Shown here piece by piece: positions 1 through 7,994 of a stretch of DNA of 64,000 bases. Source of the stretch: Schaalia sp. ZJ405 (GTDB taxonomy: Bacteria > Actinomycetota > Actinomycetes > Actinomycetales > Actinomycetaceae). The stretch covers positions 1,550,001-1,614,000 of the forward strand of contig NZ_CP064952.1 of NCBI RefSeq assembly GCF_011038885.2. The letters are read 5' to 3'. Both the position numbers and the translations under genes were made by a program. Position 1 is the stretch's first letter. The number at the start of each line of letters is the position of its first letter. Under the pieces are notes generated by a model. The model did no database searches. It was not told where the DNA came from and saw nothing but the letters and a program-made list of their open reading frames with translations.

Positions 1-189
1 GAACCCGGTGTTGCCTCCGTATCTGCCCCCGTGCGCGGCCCCTCCGGACGTGTCCTTGCCGCCCTGTCAATTTCAGGTCCGATTGAGCGCATGGGGCGAC
101 AGCCTGGACGCCAACACGGGCCTTCCGTCGTCGCAGCGGCTAACCGGCTCTCCGACTTCCTCCGCAGCGTCGACGACGTTGAAAACTAA
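1..189 (+). CDS. IclR-family transcriptional regulator, C-terminal fragment
   Basis: Open reading frame entering from the left edge and ending at TAA 187-189; about 62 residues are visible. It reads GVASVSAPVRGPSGRVLAAL followed by SISGP, which is the typical end of the IclR effector-binding domain, and finishes with a helix of the VAAANRLSDFLR type seen at the end of this family. The N-terminal winged helix lies outside the window, so the regulated pathway cannot be read. An NdgR/LtbR-type IclR protein next to leucine genes would be known from other actinobacteria, and leuA is 1.6 kb away on the other strand, but that link is only a guess. The frame is continuous and shows no sign of damage. 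Confidence 0.8.
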   Translation, partial: EPGVASVSAPVRGPSGRVLAALSISGPIERMGRQPGRQHGPSVVAAANRLSDFLRSVDDVEN

Positions 190-242
190 GGATCCGCGAT
201 TCGCCACTGTCGCATCACTCGCTGATCACCTAGGGTTGAATC

Positions 243-1613
243 ATGGATTCATCAGCCAAAACGGTGCCCGATCACCAAGATATGACGCGCCAGTCTTCCA
301 CGTCTTTCACCGGGCGCGGCTCAACACGCTACCCAGCACCCGATGTGGCCCGCGGAGCTATGCTCATGCTCATCGCGGTGGCAAACGTTCCGTTCTGGTT
401 GAAGCTGTTCCCCAACACTCCGGAATCAACCACTGTTGATCAGTGGTGGGTCTTTCTGCGAGCACTCCTCATTGACCATCGCATCTACCCGCTCTTCTCC
501 CTCCTGTTCGGTTTCGGCCTGATGTTCATGCTCAGGCGACGCACTGACGCTCACGTGTCCAAGCGGACCGAAGAACTCGACCGCAACGCCCCGGGGATGA
601 CACCGGAAGCACGCGCCTCGTGGATCGCTGGTTTCACGAGCGAAGCTATGGATGATTCACGCAAACTCATTCGCCGGCGCGGCTGGTGGATGCTGCTTTT
701 TGGCCTGGTTCACAGCCTCATTTTCTTCGGAGACATCATCGGCACCTACGGTCTGGTCGCCGCGATATTCGCCGGTACCATCGTTCAGCGCCGATGGCGC
801 CTCATGACGGGAGTAAGCATCGGCATCGTCCTCGTCTCCTGTGCGCTCTTTATCAGCCAGGAATTTGCGGTCAGCGCTCTAGGGAAATCCGTCGACAACC
901 TCAATACACTCACGTCGCTATCCTGGATGATCTCCCCCTGGTTCCCACTATTGAGCGTCGGCATGTGGGTGATCGGCACGCTTTCAACGCTCGCGTTTTC
1001 AATGGTGATCCCAGCGGTCTTCATTGGCGTCAAAGTCGGTGAAACAACGCTACTGACGCACCCGGAGAATCACCGGCGTTTCCTCTTCAGCGCAGCGGTC
1101 GGCGGATTGACCCTGGGAATGCTCGGCGGGCTCCCCCACGCACTCACAGAAGCCGGGTTCCTCTCAGCTGAGCCGTTCATTGGGGCAATGTTCCTTCACG
1201 AATTCTCCGGGATCGCCGGGGCGATCGGATGGCTTGCACTTTTCGCGTTACTGGCAGGTCCGGCCTCGCGCGCACTGTCTGGATGGCGCCAAGCGCTCAG
1301 CGCCGTGGGACGTCGCTCGATGACCGCATATGTTGGCCAAACAGTATGCTTCGCCGTGATTTTCGCGATCGCGGGAGCTGCGGGCGCACGCGGCATCAGT
1401 CAGGTAGTGGGCGCGGTCATCGGTGTGTCCGTGTGGGTCCTCATTCTTCTGGCGTGCGTCGTTATGGATGGACGAGGACGACGCCGCGGCCCACTTGAGG
1501 TTCTTCTTCGGTCGGCGGTGGCACGATCGGCCTCGGCCACTGTGTTACCACCGATTCCACGCACGGTGAGTTCCCAGGAATCGGAAGAGGGCAGCAGCAT
1601 TCCTTCCCTGTAG
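243..1613 (+). CDS. DUF418 (YeiB-like) integral membrane protein
   Basis: 456 residues. After a polar N-terminus the protein reads RYPAPDVARGAMLMLIAVAN, then DHRIYPLFSLLFGFGLMFML and RRRGWWMLLFGLVHSLIFFG; these are the hallmark segments of the DUF418/YeiB family. About eight to ten hydrophobic segments follow, ending in a charged, Ser-rich tail. The family is thought to be transport related but no substrate is established. The ATG is preceded by a weak purine stretch (AGGG) about 8 bases upstream. It stands alone between the IclR fragment and a bidirectional terminator, so context gives no function. The last 40 residues are polar and low in conservation signal. Confidence 0.8.
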   Translation: MDSSAKTVPDHQDMTRQSSTSFTGRGSTRYPAPDVARGAMLMLIAVANVPFWLKLFPNTPESTTVDQWWVFLRALLIDHRIYPLFSLLFGFGLMFMLRRRTDAHVSKRTEELDRNAPGMTPEARASWIAGFTSEAMDDSRKLIRRRGWWMLLFGLVHSLIFFGDIIGTYGLVAAIFAGTIVQRRWRLMTGVSIGIVLVSCALFISQEFAVSALGKSVDNLNTLTSLSWMISPWFPLLSVGMWVIGTLSTLAFSMVIPAVFIGVKVGETTLLTHPENHRRFLFSAAVGGLTLGMLGGLPHALTEAGFLSAEPFIGAMFLHEFSGIAGAIGWLALFALLAGPASRALSGWRQALSAVGRRSMTAYVGQTVCFAVIFAIAGAAGARGISQVVGAVIGVSVWVLILLACVVMDGRGRRRGPLEVLLRSAVARSASATVLPPIPRTVSSQESEEGSSIPSL

Positions 1614-1695
1614 TTGATGTCCTGTGCTGGCTCGGCTGAACATGTCGGGTCGAGGCGGCAACGAGCATCACAGGCCTCACAATCACATGCATGAC

Positions 1696-1727
1696 GGAGC
1701 CCCGCATCTTCACCGATGCGGGGCTCC
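1696..1727. terminator. Bidirectional intrinsic terminator
   Basis: Perfect 13-bp stem (GGAGCCCCGCATC and its complement) around a 6-base loop, placed between the convergent DUF418 gene and leuA. It can serve both strands, although the T tract is poor, as is common in high-GC actinobacteria. Confidence 0.75.
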
Positions 1728-1820
1728 TGATGGCTTCCCCAAGACCGCGTGGCCTCACAACTCAACTGTCGCGACGAATGCCGTCACACGCTCCTCTTGA
1801 GTTCACGCACACCCAACCGA

Positions 1821-3575
1821 TTACCGCAGCGCGCGATTAACCGCCGAGATCACAGCCTTGTAGGACGCAGATGTAATCGATGAGTCGATTCCCACGCCCC
1901 AGACGATCTTCCCTTCAATCGCAGCCTCAACATATGCTGCCGCCTTCGCCTCACGTCCCTGGCTCATCGCGTGCTCTGAGTAGTCCAGCACCCGCACGTC
2001 GATGTCGAACTCATGGAGAGCGACAACAAAGGCGTCAAGTGGGCCGGAGCCGTGAGAGTGGATACTCACGTCTTGGCCAGAGTCAGTGATCACGGCGTCA
2101 AGTTCCACTTCACCCGATGTCTGCGTTGACACCCGAGACGATCCCAGAGCAAAGCGTCCCCACGCCGGCAGATCCGCTACCAAATCGTTGGGCAGATACT
2201 CATCAGCGAAGATTTTCCACAGCAGATCCGCGTTGATTTCTCCGCCATAGGTGTCCGTGTGACGCTGAACGATCCGTGAAAATTCTACTTGGAGGCGGCG
2301 AGGCAACTCAAGGTTATGCGACGTTGACATCAGGTAGGCAACCCCGCCCTTGCCGGACTGAGAATTCACGCGGACCACAGCTTCGTAGGATCGGCCCACG
2401 TCGTGCGGATCAATTGGCAGGTAGGGCAATTCCCAGATGACCGCGTCCTCGTTCCCCCCTGCGGCGGCAACGCGTTTCTTGCGGGCAGAGAATCCCTTCT
2501 TAATGGCATCCTGATGGGAACCGGAGAACGACGTGTAGACGAGGTCACCAACGTAGGGTGCCCGAGGTGATGTCTCCATGTTCGTGCAGTATTCAACCGT
2601 CCGACGGATGTCGTCCACGTTGGAAAAGTCGATGCCCGGATCAATTCCCTGGCTAAAGAGGTTCAGCCCCAAGGTGACGAGGTCGACGTTGCCGGTCCTC
2701 TCCCCCTGGCCCAACAGACACCCCTCGACACGATCAGCACCCGCAAGGATCGCCAATTCAGCAGAGGCCACACCCGTGCCACGATCATTATGCGGGTGAA
2801 CCGAAATGGCGATATGTTCCCTGCGCGAGAGGTTACGCGACATGAACTCAATCTGATCAGCGTAAACATTCGGAGTTGCGCGTTCAACGGTCGATGGCAG
2901 GTTCAGAATGATTTCACGGTCATCATCGGGCTGCCAGATGTCCATGACGGCCTCGCAGATTTCCAGCGCAAAATCCAATTCCGTATCAACAAAGATCTCC
3001 GGCGAATACTCAAAACCAAAGATCGTGTCCTCATTCAGACGTTTCTCTGCCTGAGCAATCACCTCACGTGTCCCCGCGACAGCCAGATCAACCGTTGCCG
3101 CGCGATCCGCACCGAACACAATGTCGCGGAATACCGGAGCAGTCGCGTTGTAGAGGTGAACGGTTGCTCGCGGGAACCCCACAAGGGCTTCGACTGTGCG
3201 TTCAATAATTTCAGGACGAGACTGCGTGAGAACAGAGATCGTCACGTCCTCGGGGACGGCGTTGTCTTCGACGAGAGAGCGAACAAAGTCGAAGTCCGTC
3301 TGTGATGCCGCGGGGAAACCAATTTCGATTTCCTTGTATCCCAGACCAACAAGGAGGTCGAACATTTTGCGTTTACGCACCGGGTCCATTGGCTCAATGA
3401 GCGCCTGGTTTCCATCGCGCAGATCCGTGGACATCCACCGAGGAGCATGGGTGATCCTCTTCGATGGCCACTGGCGATCGGGGAGGTCAACAGGGTTGGT
3501 GTCGAGGAATGCCCGGTATTTGGCGATCGGCATTCCAGAATCGTGCGCTTGGGGGACTTGCGAGGTGGTCTTCAT
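1821..3575 (-). CDS. leuA: 2-isopropylmalate synthase
   Basis: 584 residues, the length of actinobacterial LeuA. It condenses 2-ketoisovalerate with acetyl-CoA, the first committed step of leucine synthesis, in the cytoplasm. The start KYRAF...VDLPDRQWPSKRIT is the classic actinobacterial N-terminus; STDLRDGNQAL near residue 50 carries the metal-binding Asp, and SVHPHNDRGTG near residue 260 gives the two metal-binding His. The C-terminal 130 residues form the regulatory domain that binds leucine in this family, so feedback inhibition is likely. The ATG at 3575 has AAGGAAAGAAG about 10 bases upstream. A leucine-codon leader peptide and hairpin (3686-3755) precede it, so expression is probably also controlled by attenuation. 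Confidence 0.96.
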   Translation of the reverse strand: MKTTSQVPQAHDSGMPIAKYRAFLDTNPVDLPDRQWPSKRITHAPRWMSTDLRDGNQALIEPMDPVRKRKMFDLLVGLGYKEIEIGFPAASQTDFDFVRSLVEDNAVPEDVTISVLTQSRPEIIERTVEALVGFPRATVHLYNATAPVFRDIVFGADRAATVDLAVAGTREVIAQAEKRLNEDTIFGFEYSPEIFVDTELDFALEICEAVMDIWQPDDDREIILNLPSTVERATPNVYADQIEFMSRNLSRREHIAISVHPHNDRGTGVASAELAILAGADRVEGCLLGQGERTGNVDLVTLGLNLFSQGIDPGIDFSNVDDIRRTVEYCTNMETSPRAPYVGDLVYTSFSGSHQDAIKKGFSARKKRVAAAGGNEDAVIWELPYLPIDPHDVGRSYEAVVRVNSQSGKGGVAYLMSTSHNLELPRRLQVEFSRIVQRHTDTYGGEINADLLWKIFADEYLPNDLVADLPAWGRFALGSSRVSTQTSGEVELDAVITDSGQDVSIHSHGSGPLDAFVVALHEFDIDVRVLDYSEHAMSQGREAKAAAYVEAAIEGKIVWGVGIDSSITSASYKAVISAVNRALR

Positions 3576-3685
3576 GGTCAGTCGTCTTCTTTCCTTAGCC
3601 GCTGGGCGCGCGAGCGATCCTTAAAAATATTAGGAAGGATCATCACGAACGAGCCCCGAAGTTCAGCGGGCCGGATACGACTTCA

Positions 3686-3727
3686 GCCGCGACGAGGTTC
3701 CGGCCCTCAATCAGGCCTCGTCGCGGC
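3686..3727 (-). promoter_or_regulatory. leuA leader attenuator hairpin
   Basis: On the minus strand GCCGCGACGAGG (3727-3716) pairs perfectly with CCTCGTCGCGGC (3697-3686), a 12-bp stem with an 18-base loop. The 5' arm covers the last codons of the leader peptide, so a ribosome stalled on the upstream leucine codons would leave this stem free while a ribosome reaching the stop codon would disrupt it. A second short inverted repeat (GATCCTT / AAGGATC, 3616-3641) lies between it and leuA. Which fold stops transcription, and whether control is at transcription or translation, cannot be decided by eye. Confidence 0.65.
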
Positions 3728-3755
3728 GAAGAAGCAGAAGCTGCACGTTGCGCAT
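3711..3755 (-). CDS. leuL: leuA leader peptide, 14 residues with four consecutive Leu codons
   Basis: Minus-strand ATG at 3755 opens MRNVQLLLLRRDEA and stops with TGA at 3711. The start is preceded by AGGGTGAAGG, a strong ribosome binding site. Four Leu codons in a row (CTT CTG CTT CTT) followed by a hairpin and then leuA is the known design of leucine attenuator leaders in actinobacteria. The Leu run lies just ahead of the hairpin's 5' arm. Nothing else in the 247 bases between era and leuA competes for this assignment. Confidence 0.85.
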   Translation of the reverse strand: MRNVQLLLLRRDEA

Positions 3756-3822
3756 GACCTTCACCCTAGGCAGACTCACCACGTCATGCTGAACGAATCA
3801 CCATGTGGACAGGTCAAGGCCC

Positions 3823-4950
3823 CTAGAAGCCCAACCGGCCAAGCATCTTCGGATCCGACTGCCAGTCCTTCGCCGTGCGCACATGTAAATCAAGGAAAAT
3901 CCGGCGACCAAGCAACCGTTCAATCTGCTCACGAGACTTCGTTCCAATGTCTTTGAGTCGTGCTCCGCGTTTGCCAATGATGATGGCTTTCTGAGAATCA
4001 CGTTCCACATACACATTGACGTGAACGTCCAGCAAAGGCTCACGAGTGTCTCCATCGCGACGCGGACGTTCAATGATCTCCTCAACCTGAACGGCCAAGG
4101 AATGTGGGAGTTCATCACGCACCCCCTCAAGTGCGGCCTCGCGAATAAATTCCGCAATCAGAGTGTCCCGAGATTCATCGGTGACATCACCGTCCGGGTA
4201 GAGCGGCGGTGAGAGGGGAACATGATCAATGAGAACCTGAGTGAGAATGTCGATCCCCTCCCCCGCAAGGGCTGACACGGGAACAATGGCCGCAAAGTCA
4301 CCGAGCTCATCAATGGACAGCAGATGCTTCATCAGGCGTTCACGGGACACTAAATCAGCCTTCGTGGCAACCGCAACAATCGGTCGGCGAATCTCACGCA
4401 GTTCACGCGCAATAAAGCGATCACCCGGACCGATCCGCTGGTCGGCGGGCAGACAGAACACGATGCAGTCGACCTCGGCAAGAGCCTCACGCACCATGTC
4501 GTTCAGGCGCTTGCCCAGCAGCGTTCGCGGACGGTGATATCCGGGAGTATCAACGAGGACGAGCTGGGATTTTTCACCGTGAACAATCCCGCGGATGTTA
4601 TGCCGCGTAGTTTCTGGACGCCCCGAAGTGATCGCAATTTTCTGCCCGACCAGAGCGTTCGTCAGCGTTGACTTCCCTACGTTGGGGCGGCCAACGATCG
4701 AGACGAATCCCGCGCGGAAATCGTCGGGGAAGTCAGGCATCATCAGACCCTCGCCCGCGTTCGTTTCCTCGCGTAGGCCCTTGAGGTCCCCAAGCCGCTC
4801 AAAAGCTTCAAGGTCTGAGTCGTCTTCGTCTTCAAGTCCGTCGAACTCGTCGTCAATCTCGTTGACCTCGACGTCCTCGACCTCGTTGATTTCGTTGTCC
4901 TCTAATGCGTTTGGCCCCGCCATCAGCTCGTCATCCGAAGGAAAATGCAT
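3823..4950 (-). CDS. era: GTPase Era with acidic N-terminal extension
   Basis: 375 residues; Era of other bacteria has about 300. Era is a GTPase that binds the 3' end of 16S rRNA and helps mature the 30S subunit. GRPNVGKST (87-95) is the P-loop, DTPG (134-137) is G3 and TKAD (196-199) is G4; the C-terminal KH domain carries IIIGKRGARLKDIG. The first 75 residues are extra: residues 17-50 are mostly Asp and Glu. Met70/Met71 could be an alternative start giving a standard-length Era, but the frame is open to 4950 and the corC stop is only 5 bases upstream, which favours the long form. It is the last gene of the phoH-ybeY-corC-era operon. Confidence 0.93.
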   Translation of the reverse strand: MHFPSDDELMAGPNALEDNEINEVEDVEVNEIDDEFDGLEDEDDSDLEAFERLGDLKGLREETNAGEGLMMPDFPDDFRAGFVSIVGRPNVGKSTLTNALVGQKIAITSGRPETTRHNIRGIVHGEKSQLVLVDTPGYHRPRTLLGKRLNDMVREALAEVDCIVFCLPADQRIGPGDRFIARELREIRRPIVAVATKADLVSRERLMKHLLSIDELGDFAAIVPVSALAGEGIDILTQVLIDHVPLSPPLYPDGDVTDESRDTLIAEFIREAALEGVRDELPHSLAVQVEEIIERPRRDGDTREPLLDVHVNVYVERDSQKAIIIGKRGARLKDIGTKSREQIERLLGRRIFLDLHVRTAKDWQSDPKMLGRLGF

Positions 4951-4955
4951 TCCAC

Positions 4956-6293
4956 CTACTCCTCACCCTGCGGCTCAAGAGAAACCTGAGCCTCGTCCTC
5001 GTCAATTGAATCGGAAACCAACGAACACACGATGGTTCCAACCTGACGGCGACGCCCGCGCGCCTCCTCCGCCACCATGTGCACCCCTTCAGCCTCACCC
5101 TGGGCCCCCGGAAGAGGAACTCTCCCGAGAGCCTTGGCGAGCAATCCTCCCACGGAATCCACATCGTCATCCTCAAGTTCCATTCCCAGGAGATCTCCCA
5201 GTTCGGAGATCGGGAAACGCGCGGGAACACGCCACATTCCCGGCTCAATTTCCTCCGGTTCAACGACGTGACGATCATGTTCATCCGTCACCTCGCCAAC
5301 GACTTCCTCGATGATGTCTTCCAAAGTCACGAGGCCGGCCACGCCTCCGTACTCGTCAATAACGATCGCCATGTGGAAACTGTCGTTTTGCATCTGGCGA
5401 AGCAGATCATCAGCTGGCTTCATTTCGACGGTGAACTCCGCGGGACGCATCATCTGCTCGGCTGTCTGATCCATGTCCGGACCGTAGGATTCCAAACGCC
5501 GGACAAGATCCTTGAAGTACAGGATCCCGCGGATGTCATCGACGTCGTCACCGACAACGGGAACCCGAGAAAACCCGGAACGCACAAAAAGACGCAAGGC
5601 TTTTCGGGCGGGAAGATCGGCATGCGCAGACACCATGTCTGTTCGCGGCACCATCACCTCACGGACAAGCGTGTGCCCGAGGTCGAGGACGGAACGAAGC
5701 ATCTCGCGGTCCTCGTCCTCGAAACCCTCAGTTTCACCCACCTGATCCACCATTTCACGCAGGTCTTCCGTGATTTCCGCACGGGCCTCCGCCTCCGTCT
5801 GTGTGGATTGAGGGAGCCTGCCCCTGACCCGAAGAACCAGGGGGTCCAGGACGCGCGACAGCGAAACCAGGTGAGCTGTGGATCGCGCACCCGCCAAGGC
5901 CACACCGTCGGGATTACGTGAGCCGATGCGCGCTGCCAGCAAAGACACACAGAAGAACTGCATGATCGTCACTGCGATCAGGGCGATACATCCACTCACC
6001 CACCACGGCAACGGAATGCGGACAACAACCAGAGTCACTAACACTGTGAACACTGCCTGCCAGAAAGTACGGAACCCCCGAAGAACCAGGTAGGTGCGGC
6101 GTCGATCCTCGATCAGGCCGTGAAGGACATCCCCGTGGCGACGTCCCTCTTCAACGAGGTCGTCAACTGCGGCCAATGAGAGACGCTGACATGCCTGGTC
6201 AATTGCCTGGAGACCCGCCGACCACGCCAATGCAAACGCGGCAATGACCAGCAGTCCGATGACCTGCGCCGTTGACAGAGACGATGCCGTCAT
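4956..6293 (-). CDS. CorC/HlyC-type membrane protein with CBS pair
   Basis: 445 residues. An N-terminal DUF21/CNNM-type membrane domain with about four segments (residues 1-130) precedes two CBS domains (EVMVPRTDMVSAHADLPARK begins the first; the second includes IVIDEYGGVAGLVTLEDIIEE) and a CorC/HlyC C-terminal domain (FPISELGDLLGMELEDDDVDSVGGLL). The family is linked to magnesium or cobalt handling and possibly efflux. Its 5' end overlaps ybeY by 4 bases (ATGA) and era follows after 5 bases, the usual order in actinobacteria. A copy of the dispersed 12-base motif lies in its last codons (4994-5005), read as Ile-Asp-Glu-Asp-Glu. Confidence 0.85.
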   Translation of the reverse strand: MTASSLSTAQVIGLLVIAAFALAWSAGLQAIDQACQRLSLAAVDDLVEEGRRHGDVLHGLIEDRRRTYLVLRGFRTFWQAVFTVLVTLVVVRIPLPWWVSGCIALIAVTIMQFFCVSLLAARIGSRNPDGVALAGARSTAHLVSLSRVLDPLVLRVRGRLPQSTQTEAEARAEITEDLREMVDQVGETEGFEDEDREMLRSVLDLGHTLVREVMVPRTDMVSAHADLPARKALRLFVRSGFSRVPVVGDDVDDIRGILYFKDLVRRLESYGPDMDQTAEQMMRPAEFTVEMKPADDLLRQMQNDSFHMAIVIDEYGGVAGLVTLEDIIEEVVGEVTDEHDRHVVEPEEIEPGMWRVPARFPISELGDLLGMELEDDDVDSVGGLLAKALGRVPLPGAQGEAEGVHMVAEEARGRRRQVGTIVCSLVSDSIDEDEAQVSLEPQGEE

Positions 6294-6739
6294 CGCGATG
6301 CCAGGAATGTCAACAGGAGCTGACGTTGCAGCGCGAACATCACGGCGCGTTCTTCCTCTTCCGCATGGTCATACCCCAGAAGGTGGAGGATCCCATGCGT
6401 TGTCAGGAGAAGCATTTCGTCAACAATTGAATGTCCGGCATCAATGGCCTGTTTCTGCGCAACCTGCGGGCAGATGCAGATGTCACCCAAGGTTCCTGAT
6501 TCCGTGGGGTGATCAGGTGTTCCGGGACGCAGCTCGTCCATAGGGAAACTCATCACATCCGTTGGCCCCGGCAAGTCAAGCCAACGCACGTGGAGATCTT
6601 CCATCGGTTCGGGATCAATGAAGAGGATATTGAGTTCAACATCTGTTGCCACATGCATCGCGTTGAGGACGTATTCCGCGAGCGCCGCGAACTCTTCGCC
6701 GTCAATGTCAAAGTCTGTTTCGTTGATGACCTCGGTCAT
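6290..6739 (-). CDS. ybeY: Endoribonuclease YbeY (rRNA maturation factor)
   Basis: 149 residues from the ATG at 6739. YbeY is a zinc-dependent endoribonuclease acting in 16S rRNA 3' end processing and ribosome quality control. H115-G-I-L-H119 and H125 of HGILHLLGYDH form the H-x3-H-x5-H zinc site. The frame stays open further upstream (to 6853), but that part overlaps phoH; the chosen ATG has AGGAGGG 4-7 bases upstream and overlaps the phoH stop as ATGA, so it is the real start. It sits third-to-last in the phoH-ybeY-corC-era operon, all linked to ribosomes or RNA except corC. Confidence 0.94.
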   Translation of the reverse strand: MTEVINETDFDIDGEEFAALAEYVLNAMHVATDVELNILFIDPEPMEDLHVRWLDLPGPTDVMSFPMDELRPGTPDHPTESGTLGDICICPQVAQKQAIDAGHSIVDEMLLLTTHGILHLLGYDHAEEEERAVMFALQRQLLLTFLASR

Positions 6740-7794
6740 GAGCCCTCCTGGGAACGAGACACGTGTACACGAGATGACCGCACATCGCGGGGGCGCGGCG
6801 ACCGGGAACGGAGTGTCCGCGTTGCCCGGCGTTGTGCGTTGCGGGCATCCCACCTGGAATAGGCGTCGATGATGTCACCAACGATCTGGTGACGAACAAC
6901 GTCGGCGCTGGTGAGGTAGCAGAATTCCACGCCGTCCACGTCATCGAGGATATCGTGAACCACAGCGAGGCCTGACTGTTGGGCACCGGGGAGATCAACC
7001 TGCGAGATATCACCCGTGACAACGATCTGGGAGTTGAATCCCAGGCGGGTGAGGAACATTTTCATCTGATTGGTGGTCGTATTTTGTGCCTCATCGAGCA
7101 CAATGAATGAATCGTTGAGAGTTCTCCCGCGCATGTACGCCAGGGGCGCTACTTCAATTGTTCCCGCGGCCATCAGTTTTGGCAGCGCCTCGGCATCCAA
7201 CATGTCGCGCAGAGCATCGTAGAGGGGACGCAGATACGGGTCGATCTTGTCGGTGAGTGTTCCTGGGAGGAAGCCGAGGCTTTCGCCGGCCTCAACCGCC
7301 GGACGTGTCAGGACAATGCGTCGGACCTGGCCTGACAGTAGTCGCTGAACCGCAAGTGCCATCGCGAGGTAGGTTTTCCCTGTGCCAGCTGGTCCGATAC
7401 CAAAGACAATCGTTGAACGATCAATCGCTTCCGCATAGGCCTTCTGTCCGGGTGTTTTTGGCCGAATGGATCGGCCGCGGACGCTGAGGATCTCTTCGCT
7501 GGGAGCCAGACCATCGTGAGTGGAGGTCAGCAGCGTAATCGCGTGCTCAACCGCAGGAGCGTCCAGTGCTTTTCCGTTCTTGGCTAAGGACACCAGTTCT
7601 CGCACGAGTTGCGCGGTGACATCCACGTCCGCGTGATCGCCTCTCAGGTGAATGTCTCGTCCAATCGCATGGACATCCACGCGGGGGAAGCCTTTGTCGA
7701 TTGCGCGGAGAATCTGGTCCTGGGGGCCGAGAACCATGATCGGGTCGATATCTGCCGGAATCGACACGATAGTCGGAATTGTCGGGTCACTCAT
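6736..7794 (-). CDS. PhoH-like ATPase
   Basis: 352 residues. GPAGTGKT (134-141) is Walker A and IVLDEAQN with DEAQ at 234-237 is Walker B; TRPAVEAGESLGFLPG is typical of PhoH. The N-terminal 110 residues form the KH-like part seen in actinobacterial members. The family is predicted to be an RNA-related ATPase and nearly always precedes ybeY, as here. The ATG has GAAGGAG about 13 bases upstream. It is the first gene of the operon; the 200 bases to the divergent hrpB start must hold both promoters, but no convincing -35/-10 pair stands out. Confidence 0.92.
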   Translation of the reverse strand: MSDPTIPTIVSIPADIDPIMVLGPQDQILRAIDKGFPRVDVHAIGRDIHLRGDHADVDVTAQLVRELVSLAKNGKALDAPAVEHAITLLTSTHDGLAPSEEILSVRGRSIRPKTPGQKAYAEAIDRSTIVFGIGPAGTGKTYLAMALAVQRLLSGQVRRIVLTRPAVEAGESLGFLPGTLTDKIDPYLRPLYDALRDMLDAEALPKLMAAGTIEVAPLAYMRGRTLNDSFIVLDEAQNTTTNQMKMFLTRLGFNSQIVVTGDISQVDLPGAQQSGLAVVHDILDDVDGVEFCYLTSADVVRHQIVGDIIDAYSRWDARNAQRRATRTLRSRSPRPRDVRSSRVHVSRSQEGS

Positions 7795-7945
7795 GCGTCG
7801 CGACTACACGCTCCTTCACTGAAAACAGCCGATGATCGTTGATGACGCAAGTCTAACCCTCGCCCCGTGGCCCTACCACTGTCCGGAGTGAAACCTGACG
7901 ATCCCTCGCCCCCCTCGATTGAGTCTCTTCGTAGAATGGGGGGAG

Positions 7946-7965
7946 CGTCGTCCTCGTCAATGAAC
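7946..7965 (+). repeat. Dispersed motif copy (intergenic, phoH-hrpB)
   Basis: GCGTCGTCCTCGTCAATGAA, with an exact 12-base core at 7949-7960. It lies between the divergent phoH and hrpB genes, about 30 bases before the hrpB start, so it is not explained by protein coding. Confidence 0.6.
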
Positions 7966-7994
7966 ACCGGTAACAACAAAAGGAAACCTGCGCC

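Noticed and set aside
7949..7960. Reading the dispersed motif as a CRISPR repeat
   Set aside because: Copies are 12-20 bases and kilobases apart with no regular spacers; no cas genes are present.
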